A stretch of DNA of 64,000 nucleotides. It comes from Rhodospirillales bacterium. GTDB taxonomy: Bacteria; Pseudomonadota; Alphaproteobacteria; Rhodospirillales; Thalassospiraceae. The notes below the pieces were generated by a model. It did not search any database and was not told the origin of the DNA. It saw nothing but the letters and a program-made list of their open reading frames with translations. Every line of letters starts with the position of its first letter. Position 1 is the stretch's first letter. The DNA is taken from NCBI GenBank assembly GCA_019634165.1, contig JAHQVT010000006.1, positions 1 through 64,000 of the forward strand, read 5' to 3'. Below, in pieces: positions 57,063-64,000 of this stretch. Position numbers and translations under genes: made by a program.

Positions 57063-57728
57063 TTACGCAGGTCGTGAATTTCTGAGGCGTTCAAGCATTG
57101 CTAATGTTGTTCCCTTTGGAAACTGTTCTGAAAGCTGTTTCAACTGTTCCCGATGGCATTTCCTGATGCGTTCTCCGCTTCCACATGGGCAGTCATTGTG
57201 ACCCTTAAATTTTCCCACACTGAGAGCGTGAAGGTAGTTTTCTATCACTTCGAAGTCAGACTCAACGCCGAGTAGTTCAGAAAAGCTCTCGACTAAGCCC
57301 GCAATGCCGTGAGTTCGCTGGCCGAATGGCCAGTCATTTTTTGTTTCGAAGTACACTTGGCTGAGAAAATAATCGTGCATGACGCCGGTCAGAAAATTCT
57401 CGAAGGAGGGCGAGGGGGTTGTTTGTAACCACTCTTCCCAAATACAAAGACAGCAGCTTCCTGTGCCTACGTTAATATGCCTGTCAGCAATTCGCGGGAT
57501 CCGTTTCCCTGTTTCGAAGACGCAGGGTTCTTTCTCGGGAAAACTAGGTGATATCCCAGCCCGAATTTGGAATGAGTCAAAAGGCCCTTCCTCAGGAGAA
57601 GAAACTACAAAAACACCTTCTAGAACGACGGTACCTTGTTTCTGATATACCGAAAGCTCTGGCTGATGCTTTTCGACGACATTTTTGACCTCATTGAGGA
57701 AGTCAGTTGGAACTGTTAGTTGGACCAA
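57063..57728 (-). CDS. CBASS E2-like conjugating protein with C-terminal SEC-C motif
   Basis: 221 residues. The N-terminal domain (about 1-115) has the layout of prokaryotic E2 proteins: PSFPEKEPCV, then RIPRIADRHINVGTG and a cysteine cluster CCLC (92, 93, 95), the likely catalytic site in the H-x-N...C context. A helical middle follows, then a SEC-C type zinc motif with C180, C182, C191 and H192 (CPCGSGERIRKCH). It starts at TTG 57728, overlapping the end of the CD-NTase gene by 13 nt, so translation is coupled. No E1 or JAB gene is present, as in type II-short CBASS. The E2 assignment is by motif reading, not a profile search. Confidence 0.78.
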   Translation of the reverse strand: MVQLTVPTDFLNEVKNVVEKHQPELSVYQKQGTVVLEGVFVVSSPEEGPFDSFQIRAGISPSFPEKEPCVFETGKRIPRIADRHINVGTGSCCLCIWEEWLQTTPSPSFENFLTGVMHDYFLSQVYFETKNDWPFGQRTHGIAGLVESFSELLGVESDFEVIENYLHALSVGKFKGHNDCPCGSGERIRKCHREQLKQLSEQFPKGTTLAMLERLRNSRPA

Positions 57729-58810
57729 GGTTTCCCGCCACCACCGCTATCACTTCTTGACCGAACAGCAGACTCCATGCGGCGTGCTTTTTCCTCTGCA
57801 GTCAGTTCCGCAGCAGCTTTGGATGCAACGAACGGGGAGGCAACAGCTGCTGTGCCAGCACTACTAACGGTCTTATTCACCGTACTCGGTTTCTTATCCT
57901 CGTCGCTGAAGAAGCTGTGTTTGAACACATTATTCCAGATTTTTTGCGCTTCGGCGTCAGACGTTATCTGATCAAGCTTGTCTAGCTGTTCTACGGCATC
58001 CTTGGCTTGGCTAATCAGTCTTTCAATTCGATCAACATCTTTGGCATCGGAAACTTGAACTCCATTCGCATAAACAGGAGTATTTTTGGATCGGTTTGAA
58101 ATGTTGCGAAGCGTCTCGCGGAACGCTTTGTCATCCCGTTTCAAGTGTGGGGTGTAAGCCTCAATGAATAGTGCCGTATTTACCAAGCCAGCTGGTAGCT
58201 TGAGGTTAATGCGTTTCGCATGAGTCTTTACGAAAAACTTTCCAAAGCGGATTATGCGCCGAAGTTGATAACTGCCTATATCCTCAGGACTAAGTTGTGA
58301 AACGCGCTCATCTATCCAGATGTTCATTGCTTGAGGATCTGATTCAGTCCACTCGTCGCCATCGGAAAGCTCGTATAGCCAAGAAGTGCCATTGAGAGAC
58401 CTGCGAAAGACCGGAAAGTCGCATTGATAGCCGTCCGCATATATCACGCGAACGCATTTTTTCTTGGTTTCAGGATCGTTTTTCATATTCGAAGACTTTT
58501 CGGCAATCGCATCACGAACCCAATTGCGAGTGGTTCGGGGGGATGCCGAAACGTCATCATTAAACACTATCCCAAGATCAATATCGTATCGGCTTTCTTG
58601 ATCAGATTCGGGCGGCTGTGTCATAGTCTTCTGTGCATAGCCGCCTTGGTTTATCGTTTGGACATGTTCAGGCTTTTTCAGTGCTGACAGTCCAGACTTG
58701 ATACGGTCGAGGTTTGTTTCTCGACGCTTACGCATATCTGCTTGCTGTTCCTTTGTTAGTCGGACTTTTTCGTCGTGGAACTTGCCAAGCTGTTTTGAAT
58801 AATCATACAT
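57716..58810 (-). CDS. CBASS CD-NTase (cGAS/DncV-like cyclic nucleotide synthase)
   Basis: 364 residues. The polymerase-beta type active site is visible: GGYAQKT (from residue 56), D76 and D78 in YDIDLGIVF, and a third acid D131 in YQCDFPVFR. The C-terminal helical half carries the PAGLVNTALFIEAYTPHLKR region. The tail is flexible and Gly-rich (SDSGGGGKPWSN), a possible conjugation site. On phage infection such enzymes make cyclic di- or trinucleotides that switch on an effector, here the divergent two-TM protein. ATG 58810 has GGAG about 6 nt upstream and is preferred to 58840. The product nucleotide cannot be read from sequence. Confidence 0.88.
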   Translation of the reverse strand: MYDYSKQLGKFHDEKVRLTKEQQADMRKRRETNLDRIKSGLSALKKPEHVQTINQGGYAQKTMTQPPESDQESRYDIDLGIVFNDDVSASPRTTRNWVRDAIAEKSSNMKNDPETKKKCVRVIYADGYQCDFPVFRRSLNGTSWLYELSDGDEWTESDPQAMNIWIDERVSQLSPEDIGSYQLRRIIRFGKFFVKTHAKRINLKLPAGLVNTALFIEAYTPHLKRDDKAFRETLRNISNRSKNTPVYANGVQVSDAKDVDRIERLISQAKDAVEQLDKLDQITSDAEAQKIWNNVFKHSFFSDEDKKPSTVNKTVSSAGTAAVASPFVASKAAAELTAEEKARRMESAVRSRSDSGGGGKPWSN

Positions 58811-58897
58811 GTTGTGCTCCGTGTCTTTATTTTTTAGCATATGTAGTGTTTTTGATTGTCCGCAAGTGTGTATATTAAAAAAAAGTGTGGTAAGGTT
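58811..58897. promoter_or_regulatory. Divergent promoter region of the CBASS module
   Basis: 87 bp, strongly AT-rich, between the CD-NTase and effector start codons. No unambiguous -35/-10 pair stands out. There is no room for a separate regulator gene. Confidence 0.4.
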
Positions 58898-59650
58898 ATG
58901 TATCCGCTGCTGCCTTGGAAAATTTTATCGGTTCCTCTTGTCCTCTTGACGGCATGTGCTGTCTATTTTGATGAGGTATTGAAAGCTATTGGTTGTGACG
59001 TTTCAGATCAGGCGATAGTTCGGTATTTGCCCCCTCTTGCGATGGGGTTTGTATCTTTGATGTTTGGTTTAACTTGTTACTATGCTCCTTGGCGGTTTGT
59101 TTGGCGGGTTGTGCCGTGGCTGAATAAGCTTTTTCCTGATTTAAATGGAGTTTGGGTTGGAGCTACTTCGTCCAATTGGCCAAAAATCAAGAAGCTGATT
59201 GATTGCTCTCAGTCGGCGGAAACGGTCACCGAGCAAGACCTTTTCAATATTCCTGAACAGTCAAATACAATCGCAGTACAGATAAAAAGTTCTTTGTTCA
59301 GGGTGACTGTCGAAGCGATTTTAACTTCAACTAAAGGCGAGGCTTACTCAATTACTGCTAAGCCTTGGCGACACCAACATACAAAGGATATTCATCTTTC
59401 TTACGTTTATCGCCAAGAGAACCCAAGCCATGCTCACACAGATGAGGAAAGCCATTTGGGAGCGGCAGACTTGATCCTGCGCGCTGACAAATACAACGAA
59501 GCGAATGGCGTCTACTGGACGAAAAGACGATGGAAAGAAGGGCGGAATACCGCTGGCACACTGGAGCTAGAACGCGTGTCGGACAAACTGGTTAGTATTG
59601 GCGAACTAAGGGCAATAGCAGAGGAACAAAAAGGCAAAGTTGGGTATTAG
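58898..59650 (+). CDS. cap15: CBASS effector, two-TM beta-rich protein (Cap15 type)
   Basis: 250 residues. Two N-terminal TM helices (about 9-24 and 44-62) are followed by FPDLNGVWVGATSSNW and a beta-rich domain to about residue 225 with LELERVSDKLV at the end, the pattern of the SMODS-associated 2TM-beta (Cap15) family. Cap15 senses a cyclic dinucleotide through its beta barrel, oligomerises and damages the inner membrane. ATG 58898 is chosen; the frame is open to a TTG at 58856. It is transcribed away from the CD-NTase, which is less usual than a single operon. Confidence 0.85.
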   Translation: MYPLLPWKILSVPLVLLTACAVYFDEVLKAIGCDVSDQAIVRYLPPLAMGFVSLMFGLTCYYAPWRFVWRVVPWLNKLFPDLNGVWVGATSSNWPKIKKLIDCSQSAETVTEQDLFNIPEQSNTIAVQIKSSLFRVTVEAILTSTKGEAYSITAKPWRHQHTKDIHLSYVYRQENPSHAHTDEESHLGAADLILRADKYNEANGVYWTKRRWKEGRNTAGTLELERVSDKLVSIGELRAIAEEQKGKVGY

Positions 59651-59651
59651 C

Positions 59652-59840
59652 CTAGTTGTTGCCAGATTGCGAATACGCGCCGACAACCAGATCAAGCACG
59701 ACCAACCCGGCCACGCCGCCATCAAAGCCGCGTATGCCGGGGATGTGGTTTTGAAGGTCTGCCAGCTTGGTAAACAGGCTGTCGATTTCGGGATCGAGGA
59801 CCTCGGCCTTGAATTTGGTCAGTACGATGTGACGGATCAT
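59652..59840 (-). pseudogene. Internally deleted Dabb-domain gene
   Basis: 62 codons. The first 43 residues (MIRHIVLTKFKAEVLDPEID to GIRGFDGGV) match the Dabb protein at 56526-56834, then join directly to the C-terminal strand AGLVVLDLV. About 50 central residues are missing in frame. GGAG precedes its ATG, and it follows the oxidase stop by 8 bp, so it may still be expressed. It cannot form a whole Dabb fold. Confidence 0.75.
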
Positions 59841-59848
59841 GGGGGCTC

Positions 59849-62800
59849 CTATCTCACAAGCTTGGCGAGATACTCTACCGGATGCTGCGGCTTCACGCCT
59901 TCATAGCGTTTGACCTGACAGCGACACGAATAGCCGGTCACCAGCATGTTTGCCGCCCCCGTGGCATCGACTTTCTTTTTCCAGCTTAGGTCATACAACT
60001 CGCGCGAGGTTTCCTGATGGCGGGTTTCGTGGCCGTAAGCGCCGGCCATGCCGCAACAACCGGTCTTTTCGGTTGCGAGTGAAAGGCCAAACGCCTCAAA
60101 GATTTTCTGCCATTTAACGCCAACATCGGGGATCGATGTTTTTTCCGTGCAATGGGGAAACAGGCTTGCCGGGGCGGGAGTGGCGGCACCGTCTTTAAGC
60201 TTGGGGGCGGTTAAGCGGCCCTCGGAAATCTCGGCCGCCAGCCATTCATGGAACAGATGTACGCGGTAATCTGGCCGATCCGAAAGGCGCTGGGCGTATT
60301 CCTGGCGGTAGGTCAGGGTGACACTGGCTTCAATCCCGACCATGGCGATGCCGGATTTCGCCAAGCGGCCATAGACAATGTCGTTTTGTCTGGCCTGATA
60401 ATCGAACTTTTTCAGGAACCCTTTAACATGCATCGCCTTGCCATTCGCACGATACGGCGGCACAAACACGCGGTAGCCCAGATGTTGCAGAAGGTCGACA
60501 TGGGCAAGCAACACATCGGTGTCATAATGGGTGGTGAAGCAATCCTGAAGGATCATCACCGACTTGGCCTTTTCATCCGGGCTTAGGCCATCAAGATCGG
60601 CCTGTTTAAACCGGGTAATCCCGCGTTTGCGTAAAGCTGATTTCAGGCTTTGGGTATGCAGCTTTGGCAAGTCGGTCAGGCCGATGAATGTTTTGAAAAT
60701 CCATGGCATCGGCGGGATCGATTGCAGCGCGTTAAACAGGTTGGGCGCGATTGCCAGAAACGGTGCCATTTCTTCAAGCTTGGCAATGACATAGTCCTTT
60801 GCCGGGCGTTTATAGCGCGTGTGATAGGTCTCCAAAAACCGCGATTTCATTTCCGGGATGTCGACCTTGACCGGGCATTGCCCCGCACAGGCCTTGCATG
60901 ACAGGCAACCGGCCATGGATTCATAGACATCATGGGAAAAATCACGGGCATTGATCACGGCTAAATCCTGGTTCATCGGATCGGTGCCAACCGAAAGCTG
61001 CCGGATCCATTCGCGGATCATGCCGGCCCGGCCCTTTGGCGAATGCACACGGGACCGCGTGACCTTATAGGACGGGCACATCGCATCCATCAGATCCCAG
61101 TTAAAGCACGCACCATTGCCGTTACACCGCGTGGCATTCAGGTATTCATCACGAAGCGCATCTTCGATCTGACGGTCAAGCTGACCGCGCATCGGGGCCT
61201 CGTCAATTTTGGTTACGGGGGTGTTTTTGGAATAGGGCGATGCGATCTTGCCGGGGTTGAGTTGTCCTTCCGGATCAAAGGCTTCTTTGATCCGGCGGAG
61301 AACGTCATAAAGCTCCGGCCCGAAATAGATCGGCGAATATTCTCCCCGGAACCCCTTGCCATGTTCGCCCCAGATCAGGCCGTTATAGCGCTTGGTGAGG
61401 TCAGCGACGGCATCGGACACCCGACGAATGCGCGCTTCATCTTCTTCATCGCACATATCAAGCAACGGGCGCACATGCAAACAGCCAACATCGACATGGC
61501 CAAACATGCCGTAATCAAGGCCTTCGGCATCCAGAAGGCTACGGAATTCGGCGATAAAATCGGCTAAATTTTCTGGCGGAACGGCGGTATCTTCAACGAA
61601 CGGGGTGGCGCGACGTTTGCCTTCCAGATTGCCCAAAAGCCCAACCGATTTCGCGCGGATCGACCAGATGGCGGCGATTTGTCCGGGGTCGGTGGCCTGC
61701 ACAAAACCGATGGGAGCATATTTTTCGCCCGGATTGCCATCAAGGTAGGCGCGCAGTTCTTCTTGCTTGGCGGCAACCTCATCGGCGGTTTCGCCAATAA
61801 ATTCAACAACGTTAAAGCCGCGGGTTTGAACCGTGCTGGTATCTGTGCCAAGCAATTTGCCCAGCATGTGCCAGCTTTCATCCTGCTCGGCCAGTTTCAT
61901 CACCTTGTCATCGATGCTTTCAATCGCGACGGGATCAAATTGCACCAAGGCTCCGACATGGCGAAGCGCGCTATCAAAGCTGTCATAGCGGACCACCGTG
62001 ATCGCTTTGTGCTTTGGCAATGGAATAACGCGTAGCGTGATTTCCTTGACCATGCCAAGGCTGCCTTCTGCGCCGGCGATCAGGAAGGATAAGTTCATAT
62101 CCCCTTGATCAGAAACGGCTTCTTTAAGGTTATAGCCCGTCAATCCCCGGTTCATTTCCGGGAAAATCGCCTTGATCTGATCGCGCTTTGGGGCGATTTC
62201 ATCATGAATTGTGCGATAAAGCGCGCCTGTGCGATCATCGCGCGCCATCATTTCCTTGGCCTCAGACGCATTGAGTGCGGATGTTTTGAAATCCGTGCCA
62301 TCAATCAGAACCGTGGTCATGTCATGAATGTAATGGCTTGTTTTGCCATAAATCCGCGATCCCTTGCCCGAACTGTCCGACCCGATCATGCCGCCGATGG
62401 TCGCGCGGCTGGCGGTGGAGACGGCGGGCGGGAAGAAAACCCCGTGCGGTTTCAGCCATGCATTAAGCTGATCGAGCACCACGCCGGGTTCGACATGGAC
62501 AAGGCCGTTTTTCGCATCAAACCCCAGTATCTTATTGAGATGCTTGGATGTATCAAGAATGATCGTGTTGTTTAGCGACTGGCCATTGGTGCCGGTACCA
62601 CCCCCGCGCGGGGTGATTTTGACCTCGGAAAATTTATCGCGCCCGGCCATTTCCATCACGACATTGATGTCATCACAACTGCGCGGCTGAAGCACCGCAC
62701 GCGGCATGACCTGATAAACGCTATTGTCGGTGGCGTGGATCAAACGGGTCGGGAAATCAGCATGGATTTCACCGCTAAATTTCCCTTCTGCCTCAAGCGT

Positions 62801-62962
62801 TTTCAAAAAGCCGAGTGACAAACTATCAAGCGACCGATCCGGTGTCAGACGCGGCAGTTTTTTGATCACACTTTTGGGGACGGGCATCGGGATCTCTCTC
62901 TGGTCTTTTTTCCGATACAAGGGCGTTTTGCCCTGATCGGGATATGGCGATTTTGATGCCAT
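59849..62962 (-). CDS. FAD-linked and Fe-S oxidoreductase (YdiJ-like, D-2-hydroxyacid dehydrogenase type)
   Basis: About 1037 residues. The N-terminal FAD-binding PCMH/VAO domain includes ITPRGGGTGTNGQSLNNTII and GGMIGSDSSGKGS. A GlcD-type C-lobe follows (EHGKGFRGEYSPIYFG). The second half has two Fe-S segments (CNGNGACFN and CLSCKACAGQCPVK) and a CCG-type domain (FPHCTEKTS, KTGCCGMAGAYGHE). E. coli YdiJ oxidises D-2-hydroxyglutarate, so this is the best guess. Start choices are ATG 62962, ATG 62887 or TTG 62989. Confidence 0.9.
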   Translation of the reverse strand: MASKSPYPDQGKTPLYRKKDQREIPMPVPKSVIKKLPRLTPDRSLDSLSLGFLKTLEAEGKFSGEIHADFPTRLIHATDNSVYQVMPRAVLQPRSCDDINVVMEMAGRDKFSEVKITPRGGGTGTNGQSLNNTIILDTSKHLNKILGFDAKNGLVHVEPGVVLDQLNAWLKPHGVFFPPAVSTASRATIGGMIGSDSSGKGSRIYGKTSHYIHDMTTVLIDGTDFKTSALNASEAKEMMARDDRTGALYRTIHDEIAPKRDQIKAIFPEMNRGLTGYNLKEAVSDQGDMNLSFLIAGAEGSLGMVKEITLRVIPLPKHKAITVVRYDSFDSALRHVGALVQFDPVAIESIDDKVMKLAEQDESWHMLGKLLGTDTSTVQTRGFNVVEFIGETADEVAAKQEELRAYLDGNPGEKYAPIGFVQATDPGQIAAIWSIRAKSVGLLGNLEGKRRATPFVEDTAVPPENLADFIAEFRSLLDAEGLDYGMFGHVDVGCLHVRPLLDMCDEEDEARIRRVSDAVADLTKRYNGLIWGEHGKGFRGEYSPIYFGPELYDVLRRIKEAFDPEGQLNPGKIASPYSKNTPVTKIDEAPMRGQLDRQIEDALRDEYLNATRCNGNGACFNWDLMDAMCPSYKVTRSRVHSPKGRAGMIREWIRQLSVGTDPMNQDLAVINARDFSHDVYESMAGCLSCKACAGQCPVKVDIPEMKSRFLETYHTRYKRPAKDYVIAKLEEMAPFLAIAPNLFNALQSIPPMPWIFKTFIGLTDLPKLHTQSLKSALRKRGITRFKQADLDGLSPDEKAKSVMILQDCFTTHYDTDVLLAHVDLLQHLGYRVFVPPYRANGKAMHVKGFLKKFDYQARQNDIVYGRLAKSGIAMVGIEASVTLTYRQEYAQRLSDRPDYRVHLFHEWLAAEISEGRLTAPKLKDGAATPAPASLFPHCTEKTSIPDVGVKWQKIFEAFGLSLATEKTGCCGMAGAYGHETRHQETSRELYDLSWKKKVDATGAANMLVTGYSCRCQVKRYEGVKPQHPVEYLAKLVR

Positions 62963-63496
<534 letters not shown>

Positions 63497-64000
63497 TTAT
63501 GCCGATTTACGCTGATTGGCGGCGTCTTCGGCCTTGATGGTTTCTGCATGCATCAGCGAGAGGATGCTGCGTTTGTAATCCATGAATTCCGGGCTGGTCA
63601 GCGCATCAATGTGGCGCGGGCGCGGGATCGTGATATCAAGGGATTGCTTTATCAGACCGGGACGGGCCGACATGACATGGACTTCGTCGCCGAGAAATAT
63701 TGCTTCGTCAATGTCATGGGTGATGAACAGTACCGTCTTGCGGTGTGACTGCCAGACATCAAGCAGAAGTTCCTGCATCATCTGGCGGGTTTGGCTATCA
63801 AGCGCGCCAAAAGGTTCATCCATCAGCAAAATGCGTGGATCATTGGCCAACGCACGTGCCAGTGCAACGCGTTGGCGCATGCCGCCCGAGAGTTCCTTAG
63901 GATAGGATTTTTCAAACCCTTCGAGATGGACGGCCTTGATCAAATCATCGGCAATGTCTTCGCATTCAGATTTTGCCAAGCCCTTGATTTTGGGACCGAA
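63497..64000 (-). CDS. ABC transporter ATP-binding protein, nitrate/sulfonate/taurine type (N-terminus outside window)
   Basis: The last 167 residues are present; the frame runs through the window edge (FGPKIKGL is still in frame upstream). Signature ELSGGMRQRVALARAL, Walker B ILLMDEPFGALD and switch FITHDIDEAIFLGD fit the SsuB/TauB/NrtD group. The SBP and permease genes must lie outside. The C-terminus (KAEDAANQRKSA) is ordinary. Confidence 0.9.
   Translation of the reverse strand, partial: FGPKIKGLAKSECEDIADDLIKAVHLEGFEKSYPKELSGGMRQRVALARALANDPRILLMDEPFGALDSQTRQMMQELLLDVWQSHRKTVLFITHDIDEAIFLGDEVHVMSARPGLIKQSLDITIPRPRHIDALTSPEFMDYKRSILSLMHAETIKAEDAANQRKSA

Overview
The window looks like a chromosomal segment of a free-living marine-type alphaproteobacterium of the Rhodospirillales, most like Thalassospira. 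This rests on the moderate GC, the order ruvC-ruvA-ruvB-ybgC-tolQRAB-pal-cpoB-tilS-ftsH-folP-glmM, abundant chemoreceptors and polyamine and amino-acid uptake genes. The species assignment is inference from gene order and protein style, not from a search.

Layout. 1-4.5 kb: two tandem paralogous chemoreceptors on the minus strand, the first cut by the window edge. 5-18.6 kb: a conserved core on the plus strand with yebC, Holliday junction resolution (ruvCAB), the Tol-Pal cell-envelope machine, tilS, ftsH and folP. 18.6-24 kb: a signalling insertion between folP and glmM, with an OmpR-type response regulator facing two tandem 7TM-DISM-type histidine kinases, one of which has a degraded ATP-binding domain. 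24-29 kb: glmM, thiD, a DinB-fold protein, a small membrane or exported protein, an AEC transporter and a GmhB-like phosphatase. 29-35 kb: an OGT/SPINDLY-like TPR protein, ilvD, and an AT-rich pair (FkbM methyltransferase, GT2-like transferase). 35-38 kb: ald with a divergent Lrp-type regulator, and a TetR regulator. 38-46.5 kb: a polyamine block (potFGHI-type ABC transporter and a PuuA-like glutamine-synthetase-fold ligase) divergent from a D-glutamate catabolic pair (dgcN-dgcA). 46.8-51.4 kb: a diguanylate cyclase, a long non-coding stretch with an sRNA candidate, a GNAT/N-formylglutamate amidohydrolase pair, a small palindromic (MITE-like) element and twin tRNA-Val(GAC) genes. 51.4-56.4 kb: a YhhJ/RbbA/YhiI-type ABC-2 exporter operon. 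56.5-64 kb: an accessory island, then a large FAD/Fe-S oxidase and the end of an ABC-transporter ATPase.

The most notable system is at 57.06-59.65 kb: a compact anti-phage signalling module (CBASS). It has a CD-NTase (cGAS/DncV-like cyclase), an E2-like conjugating protein carrying a C-terminal SEC-C zinc motif, and a divergently transcribed two-TM beta-rich effector of the Cap15 type. No E1 or JAB partner is present, which matches the E2-only (type II-short) architecture. It lies between a full Dabb-domain gene and an internally deleted Dabb copy.

Other points worth checking are the active/pseudokinase histidine kinase pair, two strong intergenic sRNA candidates (31.2-31.34 kb minus; 48.67-48.80 kb plus), an 81-bp element with 22-bp perfect arms and CTAG ends, heptamer tandem repeats flanking the CBASS/oxidase region, and an OGT-like protein that seems to lack the usual nucleotide-sugar motif.
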